From an uncultured Eubacteriales bacterium (GTDB taxonomy: Bacteria > Bacillota > Clostridia > Oscillospirales > Oscillospiraceae), in contig CABRZO010000014.1 in NCBI GenBank assembly GCA_902475455.1, positions 1 through 23,880 of the forward strand: DNA of 23,880 nt, in the 5' to 3' direction. A program made the position numbers and the translations under genes. Position 1 is the stretch's first letter; every line of letters begins with the position of its first letter. The notes beneath the pieces were generated by a model that made no database searches, was not told the origin of the DNA, and saw only the letters and a program-made list of their open reading frames with translations. Positions 1 through 7,735 of the stretch are shown here, in pieces.

Positions 1-114
1 GGCGCTGCCGGCATCGGAAGTGCTGCCGCCGGAACTGCCGGAACCGCTGCTGCCGCAGGATACCAGCGCAAATACCATAGCCATAGCCAACAGGAGCGCG
101 AAGATCTTTTTCAT
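1..114 (-). CDS. Sugar ABC transporter substrate-binding lipoprotein (N-terminus only)
   Basis: Only the first 38 codons lie in the window; the gene continues past the left edge. The visible protein is a classic lipoprotein leader: two lysines, a hydrophobic stretch over residues 4-18, and a lipobox LVSC whose Cys20 would be lipidated. A Gly/Ser-rich linker follows, as is usual between the lipid anchor and the mature binding domain in Gram-positive bacteria. No binding domain is visible, so the assignment rests on its place directly after a RbsA/MglA-type ATPase and a RbsC-type permease, where the periplasmic-binding-protein gene of such operons often sits. The start at 112-114 has an AGGTAAGGAA-like ribosome site just upstream. 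It should deliver a pentose, hexose or related sugar to the permease. Confident about the lipoprotein, less so about the ligand class. Confidence 0.8.
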   Translation of the reverse strand, partial: MKKIFALLLAMAMVFALVSCGSSGSGSSGGSTSDAGSA

Positions 115-178
115 TTCCTTACCTCCATCTGATTTGGTTTTGTGTGGTTTGGTGATTTCGTAGTCCAGATTTGCTATT

Positions 179-212
179 CTTCTCTGATGGACCTGGGGTC
201 CAACGGGAGAAG
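179..212 (-). other. Interrupted hairpin between permease and binding-protein genes
   Basis: Read on the minus strand, the arms CTTCTC (212-207) and GAGAAG (184-179) pair, with an inner GGACC/GGTCC stem (201-197 with 193-189). It lies in the 102-bp gap between the permease stop (217) and the lipoprotein start (114). Intercistronic hairpins at this point in ABC operons commonly stabilise or set the level of the binding-protein message. The structure is imperfect, so this is a weak call. Confidence 0.3.
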
Positions 213-216
213 GGGA

Positions 217-1203
217 TTACTTTTTGTTGATATGCCGTCTCAGCACATCGATCAGCACGGCCAGGATCAGGATCATGCCCTGGACAGTGTTCTGCCAGTA
301 GGTGTTGACGCCCAGCAGCTGCATGCCGTTCTTCACCACATAGATGAACAGGATGCCGCAGATGGTGCCGGCGATGGAGCCGCCGCCGCCGCCCAGGCTG
401 GCGCCGCCGATGATGGCGCCGGCAATGGCGTCCAGCTCGAAGCCGTTGCCGCAGGTGGTCTGGCCGGACTGGAGCCGGGCGGTGAGCACAGCGCCGGTGA
501 CGGAGGCCAGAACGCCGCTGTAAACGTAGGCAATGCACTTGACCCGACGGGTGTTGATGCCCGCCACGATGGCCGCCTGGCGGTTGTTGCCGGTGGCGAT
601 CATATGGCGTCCCACCACCGTCTTATTGATCAGATACCAGGACAGGATGCAGATGATGACACAGATGATGATGGGCACCGGCACCGGGCCAATGCTTCCG
701 CCGCCCAGCCACATGAAAGCCTCGCTCATGTCGTTGACGGCATAACCTTGGGTGATGACTGTGATAATGCCTCGCAGTGCCTTCTGGACACCTAGGGTTG
801 CCACGAAGGCGGGCAGACCCCAGTAGCCCACGAACACGCCGTTCAGCAGGCCGCAGGCCACGCCGATCAGGATGACTACCACCATGATGAGGCCCACGTT
901 CATTCCTTCCCGGGCCATATAGGCGGCGATAATTCCGCCCATGCCCATGACCGAGCCGGTGGACATGTCCATTTCGCCGGCCATAAAGACGATCAGGGTA
1001 CCTACGCCTACGATAATGTAGAAGGAGGCAAACCGAATCACGTTGCGCAAGTTGATGTACGTCAGGAAGGTATCCGGTGTGGTAATGCACAAGAAGATTA
1101 CCGAAATCAGCAGCAGAATGATGGGGCTGGTCCGATCATCCCGCATCAGTTTGCTGAACACCGTTTTGGCGCTGCCGTACTTTGACATTAGTTTGGTTGA
1201 CAT
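217..1203 (-). CDS. Sugar ABC transporter permease, RbsC/AraH/MglC type
   Basis: 328-residue polytopic membrane protein that would form the transport channel for a sugar importer, working as a dimer with the ATPase encoded just upstream. The length and hydrophobic segments match the BPD_transp_2 family (RbsC, XylH, MglC), which usually has about 320-340 residues. Family signatures are visible: an early EMDMSTGS segment after the second or third membrane span (the family usually has DLSVG) and a C-terminal GGASLGGGGGSIAGT stretch matching the conserved GG.S..GG.G...GT motif. The ATG start at 1203 is preceded by AGGAGG at a suitable distance, 26 bp after the ATPase stop, so the two are probably translated from one message. 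The substrate cannot be read from the sequence. Confidence 0.93.
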   Translation of the reverse strand: MSTKLMSKYGSAKTVFSKLMRDDRTSPIILLLISVIFLCITTPDTFLTYINLRNVIRFASFYIIVGVGTLIVFMAGEMDMSTGSVMGMGGIIAAYMAREGMNVGLIMVVVILIGVACGLLNGVFVGYWGLPAFVATLGVQKALRGIITVITQGYAVNDMSEAFMWLGGGSIGPVPVPIIICVIICILSWYLINKTVVGRHMIATGNNRQAAIVAGINTRRVKCIAYVYSGVLASVTGAVLTARLQSGQTTCGNGFELDAIAGAIIGGASLGGGGGSIAGTICGILFIYVVKNGMQLLGVNTYWQNTVQGMILILAVLIDVLRRHINKK

Positions 1204-1229
1204 ATCGCTACTTCCTCCTGTCCCTCAGA

Positions 1230-2753
1230 TCAAACGGCCTGGTCGCCCACCAAGCCGGCGGCGTAGTTCAAAATGATTTCCTGGGTGGCTTCCTCCCGAT
1301 CGAGAATACCGGAAACCGTACCCTCATGCATCACCATGATCCGGTCGCTCATACCCAGTACCTCCGGCATTTCGGAAGAGATCATGATGATGGCCTTTCC
1401 TTCCTCCGCCAACTTGATCATGTCCAGATAGATTTCATATTTGGATCCTACGTCGATGCCCTTTGTGGGCTCATCCATAATAAAGATGTCAGGCTGGGTC
1501 ATAAGGGAGCGGGCCAACAGCACCTTTTGCTGGTTGCCGCCGCTCAAATCGCCAATGCGCTGGTTCTGGCCGGCACATTTGATGGAAAACCGATCGATCT
1601 CCTTTTTCACCAGGCCTCGGCCCTTGCCTGTGGAGAGGCCCAGAGGCGTTCTGACCTTTTTCCAGCTCAGCTGGAGGGTGTTGTCGTACACCGGCAGATC
1701 CAGGAAGCAGCCTGTGCCCCGCCGGTCCTCGGTGAGAAACGCCATATGGGCGTCGATGGCGTCCTGGGGTTTGCGGATGTCCACCGGCTTGCCGTCCACC
1801 TTGACGGTGCCAGCGCTCTTGGTTCTCAACCCGAAGAGGGTTTCCATGGTCTCGGAGCGTCCGGCGCCCATCAGGCCGGCCACCCCCAGGATCTCGCCCC
1901 GGCGCACCGTAAAGCTCACGTCTTTGATAACCCCGGGACAGGTCAGCCCGCTGACTTCCAGCAGAACCTCGCCCTTTTCCACCTCCCGCTTGGGGTAAGC
2001 GTTGGTCAGATCCCGGCCCACCATCATCTTCACCAGGTCGTTTTTGGTCACCTCTTCGCTGCTGCGGGTTCCCACATATTGGCCGTCCCGCATGACGGTG
2101 ACTTCGTCGGTGATGACAAATACCTCATCCATCTTATGGGTGATATAAATGAAGCTGGTGCCCTGGGCCTTCATCTGGTTGACAATGCGGAACAGATGCC
2201 GGCACTCCTCTTCGGTCAACGCCGAGGTGGGCTCATCCAGAATAATAAGCTTGGAGTTGTTGGCAAAGGCCTTGGCCATTTCCAGCAGCTGCTTCTGGGC
2301 CACCGTCAGGTATTCCACCTTATCCTTGGCCCGGATGGCCCTGATGTCCAGGGCCTCCAACAGCTCGGTAGCCTTCCGGTTCATGGTGCGCTGATCCAAA
2401 AACCAGCCCTTTGCTCGGTTCGGCTCCTTGCCGCAGAAGATGTTTTCGGCCACCGTCATGGCGTCCACGGGATTCAGCTCCTGATAGATCATAGAGATTC
2501 CCATGTCCAGCACTTCCTGAATGTTGCTGGGGGTGAAGGGCTTTCCGTCAAACATAATCTCGCCGCTGTCCCGCTTATACAATCCGCTCAAAATCTTCAT
2601 CAGAGTGGATTTGCCCGCGCCGTTCTCCCCCATCAAGGCGTGCACCGTTCCGCGGCGCACCGTCAAGCACATGTTGTCCAGGGCTTTGACGCCAGGAAAT
2701 TCCTTGGTAACCCCCGTCATCTGAAGCAACACATCGTTTTCAGGTCGTTCCAT
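1230..2753 (-). CDS. Sugar ABC transporter ATP-binding protein with two fused NBDs (RbsA/MglA/XylG type)
   Basis: 507 residues containing two fused nucleotide-binding domains, as in all RbsA/MglA/AraG/XylG proteins (about 500 residues). The first half has an intact Walker A (GENGAGKST, residues 42-50), a degenerate signature LTVAQKQ, and Walker B LIILDEPTSAL. The second half has a degenerate Walker A (GLMGAGRSE) but a full signature LSGGNQQK and Walker B IFIMDEPTKGID. This asymmetry is normal for the family and gives one good composite ATP site. I chose the ATG at 2753 because AAAGGAGTGATC lies 11 bp before it; an in-frame GTG at 2798 would add 15 residues but has no ribosome site. First gene of the sugar operon, with its own promoter at 2934-2962 and a leader of about 170 nt. 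Confidence 0.95.
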   Translation of the reverse strand: MERPENDVLLQMTGVTKEFPGVKALDNMCLTVRRGTVHALMGENGAGKSTLMKILSGLYKRDSGEIMFDGKPFTPSNIQEVLDMGISMIYQELNPVDAMTVAENIFCGKEPNRAKGWFLDQRTMNRKATELLEALDIRAIRAKDKVEYLTVAQKQLLEMAKAFANNSKLIILDEPTSALTEEECRHLFRIVNQMKAQGTSFIYITHKMDEVFVITDEVTVMRDGQYVGTRSSEEVTKNDLVKMMVGRDLTNAYPKREVEKGEVLLEVSGLTCPGVIKDVSFTVRRGEILGVAGLMGAGRSETMETLFGLRTKSAGTVKVDGKPVDIRKPQDAIDAHMAFLTEDRRGTGCFLDLPVYDNTLQLSWKKVRTPLGLSTGKGRGLVKKEIDRFSIKCAGQNQRIGDLSGGNQQKVLLARSLMTQPDIFIMDEPTKGIDVGSKYEIYLDMIKLAEEGKAIIMISSEMPEVLGMSDRIMVMHEGTVSGILDREEATQEIILNYAAGLVGDQAV

Positions 2754-2819
2754 AGGTTGGATCACTCCTTTTGAGGAATCTGAATGACTTAGATTCACAG
2801 AAATCAGCAGGCCCCGCCA

Positions 2820-2850
2820 CGTTTCAGGAGCCCCGCCGGGGCCGGAAACA
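2820..2850 (-). promoter_or_regulatory. Leader hairpin upstream of sugar ABC operon
   Basis: Within the predicted 5' leader (start site near 2927, start codon 2753). On the minus strand GTTTC (2849-2845) pairs with GAAAC (2825-2821), and inside it GCCCC pairs with GGGGC around a three-base loop. A second GGGGCC lies about 15 bases further downstream and could compete for the same GGCCCC arm. No poly-T follows, so it is not a standard terminator. It could be an attenuator-like or stabilising leader structure; I do not recognise a known riboswitch. Confidence 0.35.
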
Positions 2851-2933
2851 CTGCTATGAGCTCCCTTTTGAGGCGTCTTTTTTTAATCTGTCAATTTGCA
2901 CAATAGCATGACGCCTACCTGTATTACAAGCGG

Positions 2934-2962
2934 ATTATAACATCTTTTTTCCGTCCTGTGAA
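2934..2962 (-). promoter_or_regulatory. Sigma-A promoter of the sugar ABC operon
   Basis: On the minus strand the -35 is TTCACA (2962-2957, five of six consensus bases), the spacer is exactly 17 bp, and the -10 is a perfect TATAAT (2939-2934). Transcription would start near 2927, about 174 nt before the ATPase start codon. The surrounding 2890-3180 stretch is AT-rich and has no credible gene. Confidence 0.75.
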
Positions 2963-2989
2963 GTTACGTTTTCTTATTTGATTTATAAG
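2957..2989 (-). promoter_or_regulatory. Putative LysR-type operator, copy 2 of a shared promoter-proximal element
   Basis: The 33 bp from the -35 hexamer upstream match 15492-15524 at 25 of 33 positions with no gap, and both copies place the -35 hexamer identically. This copy contains the dyad CTTAT-N7-ATAAG at 2973-2989, which fits the T-N11-A form typical of LysR-family binding sites. Its position at about -47 to -63 suits an activator. The LysR regulator at 15783 is the obvious candidate to bind both copies, but that is inference. Confidence 0.55.
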
Positions 2990-3219
2990 TGAAGATTATA
3001 ATAAATTTTTAAATTACAATTTTCACACTTTTTTCACAGTTTCTTCATATTTGTCTTGTCCAATTATCCCAAAACTGTTCACGTTCTTTTTCGTTTTTTG
3101 TAGTTTTTTATTTGAGCAAAACAAGCTTTTGCAATAGTCATTTCCATATGTGCATTTTTTCTGTAATAAATTCTCTGTTCCGGTGAGCTGTTTTTGCCGT
3201 TTGGGCGGCAATCAGCATA
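2990..3219. other. AT-rich intergenic region with no credible gene
   Basis: This stretch between the sugar-operon promoter and the terminator hairpin of the long operon is rich in A/T runs. The short open frames in it lack ribosome sites and family-like sequence. A small GCCG/CGGC hairpin lies at about 3197-3209. Nothing else was recognised. Confidence 0.6.
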
Positions 3220-3252
3220 GCCGCCCGGCGGTTTTGGGAACCGCCGGGCGGC
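3220..3252 (-). terminator. Strong hairpin ending the long operon
   Basis: Perfect 14-bp inverted repeat: GCCGCCCGGCGGTT (3220-3233) and AACCGCCGGGCGGC (3239-3252) around a five-base loop. It starts 36 bp after the stop codon of the CocE-type hydrolase, the last gene of the operon. There is no clear T-run on the minus-strand side, so it may be a T-poor terminator or a 3'-end protecting structure rather than a canonical intrinsic terminator. Confidence 0.6.
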
Positions 3253-3287
3253 CGTCGGACTGTGGTTTGAATCGTCAAAACCACCAA

Positions 3288-5033
3288 TTATTCCTGGGGA
3301 ATAAAGGGCAGCAGCAGATAGCACTCCCAGGCGCCACCGCTGTGAATGGTGTGTTCTCCCCGGTTAACCGTCTCCAGTTTCATATCTCCCATATGGGCGG
3401 TCATAATTTCGAAACCGGAGATCTCCACCTCCAGCTGTTCTCCGGGATGGAAGCGCAAACCGGTGGGCCAGATGCCGATATCCAGCTCCACCACTTCAAA
3501 GGGCTTGAAGTAATCCCGGCGGTCATAGGGGTGATATGGCGTCAGAGGCCCTGATTTCTCCGGGTCAACCCTGCGCAGGGAAGCCCTCAGGCGCCCATTG
3601 GGTCCCGAATAGACATTGGTATAATTGGCCAGCAGCCGGTTGCCCTGGGCATCCAGCTTGTTGATCCGCACAAATACATCCATGTCAATGGCCTTGTCCG
3701 TGGACATGCACAGGTGAATTTTGGAGAAACCGGTAATCTCCGCCTCCTCCTGAAACCGGTAGCGGAAGGCCGCCCGGCCGGCGTGGTCGTCGCTCACATA
3801 GGAGACGGTGGACTCCGCCGCCGGCTTGGCCTCTGTCAGCGCCCCGGTGGGGATGTCCAGATAAAACTTCTTGATCTGCTGCCGGGCCAGGGGGAAGCTC
3901 TCCTCCGGCCGGCCCACAATGTCCCATCCGCCGGGGTCCAGCACCGAAAGCTGCACCCGGGGCGTCTCCTCCCAGCCGTTGTCCGCTCCCTTCAGGAAGT
4001 GGTCGAAGAACTTGCGCACCTCCGCAATGGTCTCCGGCAGCCGGAAGTCGATGAACTCCATGCCGTTGTGGATCCGCATCCATTTTTGTTCAGTCCCCAG
4101 CCGGTTAAAGCCGTCGAAGGGCCCCCGGGAGTGGTTCCACTGGGTATAACTGCAGGTCAGAAACACCGGGCAGGTGATCTGTTCAAACCGGATCTCCTTT
4201 TCCTTCCAGTATGCGTCGTCCAGGGGGTGGACCAGGGACATACCCACCACGTCCTCAATGGTGGTTTTGCCATAGGTCATGGTCCGGGATCCCCAGTCCA
4301 GCCGGGGAATGCCCCCCCGGACCATCTCGTCCCGATAGAAATCGCCGTGGGCCTCCGCCGGATGGATGGCGCAGAGGTGGGGGGGCTGTTTCTGGGCAAT
4401 AAACCACTGCTCAATTCCATACCAGTGGTTGCCGGAGGTACCGATCCGTCCATTACACCAGTCCTGGACCGCCAGCCATTCGATCACATCATAGGCATCC
4501 CGGCCATTCTGGGTGTCAAAGTAGTGCATCTCCCCCTGGCTGAAGTACACGCCCCGGGGGTCCACATTGACAATGGCATAGCCATGGGGCACCCAGTCCG
4601 CCGGATCCTCTCCGCCCCAGGCCTGCAGGCCGGAAAGCTCACTACGGCGATACATGGCGGTGCGGGGATGGCGGGGATCCTCCTCTGCCCGGGCCGTATT
4701 GGGGGTGTAGTTGGGCATATGATCCATATCCGGGAACACCAGCCCCTTGCCCCGTTTGCCCCAGGCGCCCCAGCACAGAATGGCAGGCACCTTCTCCTCC
4801 TCCACCGGGCGATAAATATCCGCATACAGCAGAATACCGTCCCGCATGGGAATGGCCACATCCTGATGGCAGAGCACCGGGCAGGGCAGCGGACGGCGGT
4901 CCGGCTGGAACTGGTAGCCCTCGGGCAGCAGCTCTGTGTGGGGATGAAAGCCGGGATATCCGGATCTGGGATGATCCAGCGGCTGAATGGGGATTCTCAA
5001 GACATCAATGCTGTCATAATCCTTTTGACTCAT
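3288..5033 (-). CDS. CocE/NonD-type alpha/beta hydrolase with nucleophile serine replaced by histidine
   Basis: 581 residues with the layout of the CocE/NonD (X-Pro dipeptidyl-peptidase S15) family: an alpha/beta-hydrolase core entered through IPMRDGILLYADIYRP (the family's start signature), then the oxyanion/nucleophile region, and a jelly-roll C-terminal domain from about residue 345. Members cleave esters, amides or acyl bonds. The nucleophile elbow reads GTSGNHWYG (residues 198-206). As I recall the family, this aligns with G.AGNSW or GVSYLG, which puts His203 where the serine should be; the codon is CAC. Ser200 sits three residues earlier. A C-terminal histidine candidate is His322 in RIHNGMEF. 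The start at 5033 has AGGAGAGG just before it, 25 bp after the preceding gene; a longer frame up to 5477 is only overlap with that gene. It may be inactive, use Ser200, or have changed chemistry. Confidence 0.88.
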   Translation of the reverse strand: MSQKDYDSIDVLRIPIQPLDHPRSGYPGFHPHTELLPEGYQFQPDRRPLPCPVLCHQDVAIPMRDGILLYADIYRPVEEEKVPAILCWGAWGKRGKGLVFPDMDHMPNYTPNTARAEEDPRHPRTAMYRRSELSGLQAWGGEDPADWVPHGYAIVNVDPRGVYFSQGEMHYFDTQNGRDAYDVIEWLAVQDWCNGRIGTSGNHWYGIEQWFIAQKQPPHLCAIHPAEAHGDFYRDEMVRGGIPRLDWGSRTMTYGKTTIEDVVGMSLVHPLDDAYWKEKEIRFEQITCPVFLTCSYTQWNHSRGPFDGFNRLGTEQKWMRIHNGMEFIDFRLPETIAEVRKFFDHFLKGADNGWEETPRVQLSVLDPGGWDIVGRPEESFPLARQQIKKFYLDIPTGALTEAKPAAESTVSYVSDDHAGRAAFRYRFQEEAEITGFSKIHLCMSTDKAIDMDVFVRINKLDAQGNRLLANYTNVYSGPNGRLRASLRRVDPEKSGPLTPYHPYDRRDYFKPFEVVELDIGIWPTGLRFHPGEQLEVEISGFEIMTAHMGDMKLETVNRGEHTIHSGGAWECYLLLPFIPQE

Positions 5034-5058
5034 GGTAATTCCTCTCCTGTCTGATCTG

Positions 5059-5760
5059 TCAGGGCAGCTGACCCGGGTCACACTGCCAGGTGTATTGCCA
5101 GTGGCTGGTGGTGGGCTCGTCCGCCAGCCGCTCCGGAGGTTGTCCCGGAGCAAACGGCAGATTGGAGCGAAACAGTTCATCCAACCGGGGGCCGTCCGTG
5201 GCAAAGCGCCGCTCCGCCCAGGCCACAAAGTCGGAATCCATGGGGCAGCGCAGCAGTTCCAAGACCTGGACATGCCAGAATTTCCAGCCCTCAGCCTCCC
5301 GGACCAACTCCACCTGGAGTTTGCGGAACAGCCACTCCGCCCCATACCGTTTGCCTTCAGGTGTTTGGCTGGTCCACAGCTTTTGGCGCTCCGGGTCCGC
5401 CCCGTTCCCGGCGGCCAGTTCCCCGGCCTCCAGCTCCACGCCCAGGGTATGCCATATCCCCAGGGCGGTCTGCCCATCCTGGGACACCGTGAGTTCCGGC
5501 TCCCCCAGGAGGTGAAGCTGAAAAGCGCCCTTCAGTACATCCTTCTGATAGTAAGCGGCCGCATTTCGAGGCCCCTGAAACACCCCCGAAGCCCCCACTT
5601 CCAGGGAGGTATCCTCTCTGGCGGACCAAAACTGGTCATAGAGCTCCTGCCGCAGTCCCCGGGCCCGGGCCGACTGGTAGCGCCCCATCAGGCTGCGAAT
5701 CTCCTCTTTGGCCTCCAGCCGGGCCAGCCGCCATTCCAGCGGCGTCATCTGTTCAGTCAT
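5059..5760 (-). CDS. NTF2/SnoaL-like protein
   Basis: 233 residues. The N-terminal helix-rich segment (LEAKEEIRSLMGRYQSAR) and the following small beta-rich body with conserved aromatic residues match the SnoaL_4/NTF2-like fold. Members are small cone-shaped proteins that act as cyclases, isomerases, dehydratases or ring-hydroxylase subunits on aromatic and polyketide compounds, or simply bind such ligands. The protein is longer than the usual 130-180 residues; the last 50 or so carry an extension rich in Trp and Pro with no clear domain. The ATG at 5760 has GAGGAGGAG six bases upstream. It sits 13 bp after the lactonase-like gene and 25 bp before the hydrolase, so it is co-translated with both. 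Function is unassigned; the operon suggests a step or a binding role on the same substrate. Confidence 0.75.
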   Translation of the reverse strand: MTEQMTPLEWRLARLEAKEEIRSLMGRYQSARARGLRQELYDQFWSAREDTSLEVGASGVFQGPRNAAAYYQKDVLKGAFQLHLLGEPELTVSQDGQTALGIWHTLGVELEAGELAAGNGADPERQKLWTSQTPEGKRYGAEWLFRKLQVELVREAEGWKFWHVQVLELLRCPMDSDFVAWAERRFATDGPRLDELFRSNLPFAPGQPPERLADEPTTSHWQYTWQCDPGQLP

Positions 5761-5773
5761 AATACACTCCTCC

Positions 5774-6820
5774 TCACCGGGCCACACAGGCGGGAGACGG
5801 CACCGGGAATCCCGCCGCCCCCAGCAGGATCCGGCCGGAGGCGGTATCCACTCGGTAGCTCTCCAGCGTATCGGAGGCCTGCAGTGCCGCCACCAGCCAT
5901 TTGCCGTCTGCTGTAAACTGAACATCCCGGGGTGTCTGCCCCCGGGTGGGCTGAATCTGGGTCAGCGTCAGCATGCCGGTATCCCTGTGGCGCCGGAATA
6001 CCGCCAGCGAGTCCAACCGCTCCCCGTCGCCCACGCCCCGGTTGGAGGTGACCAGCAGCTCGCCCCCGGGCTGAAGCCGGATGGCAGCCGCCTCATTTCG
6101 GCCCCCGAACCGCTCCGGTAGTGTGGAAATCTGCTGAATCTCCCGGAGCTGCCGGGGCTCGTCGGGGCAGTAGGCATACACATACACCCGGGACTTCTCC
6201 TGGGACAGCAGATAGAGAAAGCGGCCGTCCTCACTGAACACCATATGCCTGGGGAAAATCCCCTGGGGCAGTTCCAGGGAATACACCATCTCATAGTCCC
6301 GAGCCGGGTCATAGAGATTGACGGCGTTGTGGGCCAGCTCAATGGCCGCCAGACAGCGTCCCTGGGGATGAGGCATGACACAGTGAATGCCGGCCCGAAA
6401 TACCTCTGTCCGGGTATGGGAGATCACGTGGCTGGCGGGCAAAAGCGCCCCATCTTCCCCCACCGGCAGGACAGCAATGGTGCCGGCAAAAAAATTGCCC
6501 ACATACAGCGTCCTGCCCTCCGCCGACAGCGCCCCCTGGCAGGGGCGCTGGCCGTGGGTGAGCTGGCTTCCCAGTTCCCGGAAGCCCCCTTGGGACACGT
6601 CGTAACTCACTACGCCCCCGCTGGCCGCCCCTCGAAAGGTCATGCCCTCACTGAGGACGTAGAGCCGCTCCCCGTCGTCGGAGCGCAGGAGATAGCCGGA
6701 ATGATAGAACGGGAGGGTTTCCCGCAATTCCATGGCCCCGGTCTCCCCATCCAGGGTGATGTGATATACCCCTTTGCTGCCCCGCACCGAATTGGTCCCC
6801 ACATACAGGTCGTATCGCAC
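5774..6820 (-). CDS. Lactonase-family beta-propeller protein (PF10282-like)
   Basis: 348 residues made of repeated propeller blades, visible as recurring motifs such as YLLRSDDGERLYVLSE, GALSAEGRTLYVGN, MVFSEDGRFLYLLS and VQFTADGKWLVAA. These match the cytosolic lactonase family that contains 6-phosphogluconolactonase (Pgl/YbhE) and carboxymuconate-cyclizing enzymes, all about 330-370 residues. No signal peptide is present, so it acts in the cytoplasm. I chose the GTG at 6820 because AAAGGAG lies eight bases before it; the ORF extends upstream to an ATG at 6865 that lies inside an intercistronic hairpin. Given the neighbours, opening or closing a lactone derived from an aromatic compound is more likely than a role in the pentose phosphate pathway, but either is possible. 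Confidence 0.85.
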   Translation of the reverse strand: MRYDLYVGTNSVRGSKGVYHITLDGETGAMELRETLPFYHSGYLLRSDDGERLYVLSEGMTFRGAASGGVVSYDVSQGGFRELGSQLTHGQRPCQGALSAEGRTLYVGNFFAGTIAVLPVGEDGALLPASHVISHTRTEVFRAGIHCVMPHPQGRCLAAIELAHNAVNLYDPARDYEMVYSLELPQGIFPRHMVFSEDGRFLYLLSQEKSRVYVYAYCPDEPRQLREIQQISTLPERFGGRNEAAAIRLQPGGELLVTSNRGVGDGERLDSLAVFRRHRDTGMLTLTQIQPTRGQTPRDVQFTADGKWLVAALQASDTLESYRVDTASGRILLGAAGFPVPSPACVAR

Positions 6821-6849
6821 AGTCTCAACTCCTTTTCCGCATAGTGGAA

Positions 6850-6881
6850 CAGACCGGCCATCCAAAGAGATGGCCGGTCTG
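6850..6881 (-). other. Intercistronic hairpin before the lactonase-like gene
   Basis: Perfect 13-bp inverted repeat (6850-6862 with 6869-6881, core GACCGGCCATC/GATGGCCGGTC) around a six-base loop, in the 72-bp gap between the 5'-nucleotidase-domain gene and the lactonase-like gene. No T-run follows on the minus strand. It could be a partial terminator or mRNA-processing site that separates transporter genes from enzyme genes. Confidence 0.5.
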
Positions 6882-6892
6882 ACTGTACCCGA

Positions 6893-7735
6893 TCATTTGC
6901 GCCGAAATTCCATCTTCCGACGCAGCCTCAGGCCGGCGGTCGCCAGAACCATAACGGCCAAAAACAAAATCACCATCATCGGATCGGTGGAAATCAGGGT
7001 ATCGTCCCCGGAGCCGATCACCCGAACACGGCCCCCGTAGTCCACGGCCTCCAGCTTTCCCTGGGCCAGAGCGTCGGCCATAGCCTCCGCCATGGTCACC
7101 CCCAGAAGCCGGATCTGCCCGTCCACCGCAGGGTAATCATAGCCGCCGGTGAGCATGTACTCCGTGGCGCAGAGGGTGAGCTCCCGGCCCCCGTCCGCCT
7201 CCCGGTCCAGCGCTTCGCCGCTGTCCAGGGTGACGGAATAAATGCGTTGGCCCACCGGAGCGGACATATCGTAGGTGAAGGTAAACCCGGCGATCTGGGG
7301 AAAGCCGCCAAAGCTGGAGGCCTCCCGGTCGATCTTCAGCTGGTCATCCAGCACCGCATGGGATACCCCTGACTCCAGCAGCTGCCACAGTTCCTCCACG
7401 GTGACCGTGACCGTTGCCAGCGCCCGGTCCGTGGAGAAGGCCCCCTGGACCTCCTCCCAGGTCACTTCCCGGGGCTGGAGGTCGGCCCCCAGGTCACCGC
7501 CGTTTAAAATAGCCAGGTCTGTCCCTGCCCAGATTCGGGCCGCTTCCGCCGCGGCGTTGCCCAGCGCGCTGTCCTGATTGGTGGCGTTTTTGGGGCTGTC
7601 GCCCTGGCTGGTCCGAAGAAGGATGGGCACCCGGCCCACCGTCTTCCCCGGCTCATAGGCCCCAGCGGAGACCATCAGCCCCGCCAGCACCAGCAGTGTC
7701 AGCAGTACCGCCAGCAGACGGCGTTTACAGCCCAT
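6893..7735 (-). CDS. Membrane-anchored stand-alone 5'-nucleotidase C-terminal domain protein
   Basis: 280 residues. An N-terminal signal peptide (basic KRR, hydrophobic 7-24, likely cut near SAGA-YE) is followed by one domain similar to the C-terminal substrate-binding domain of UshA-type 5'-nucleotidases (PF02872). A hydrophobic segment near residues 252-268 and a basic tail (LRLRRKMEFRRK) then anchor it with the domain outside. The metallophosphatase domain that normally precedes this one is missing. Domain hallmarks: ALGNAAAEAARIWA (usual family form: LGNLVADA), AILNGGDLGADL (usual NGGGIRAD, so the phosphate-contacting Arg appears to be Gly here) and LTGGYDYPA (usual GGDGY). The start at 7735 overlaps the end of the ATPase gene by 11 bp. 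It is more likely a binding or accessory surface protein than an enzyme; its position in an importer operon is unusual. Confidence 0.82.
   Translation of the reverse strand: MGCKRRLLAVLLTLLVLAGLMVSAGAYEPGKTVGRVPILLRTSQGDSPKNATNQDSALGNAAAEAARIWAGTDLAILNGGDLGADLQPREVTWEEVQGAFSTDRALATVTVTVEELWQLLESGVSHAVLDDQLKIDREASSFGGFPQIAGFTFTYDMSAPVGQRIYSVTLDSGEALDREADGGRELTLCATEYMLTGGYDYPAVDGQIRLLGVTMAEAMADALAQGKLEAVDYGGRVRVIGSGDDTLISTDPMMVILFLAVMVLATAGLRLRRKMEFRRK

Noticed and set aside
3023..3324. Short minus-strand open frames in the AT-rich gap
   Set aside because: No ribosome site, no family-like sequence, and one of them runs through the operon's end hairpin.
5034..5477. N-terminal extension of the CocE-type hydrolase
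   Set aside because: The extension overlaps the NTF2-like gene out of frame, whereas the ATG at 5033 has a ribosome site and starts at the point expected for the family.
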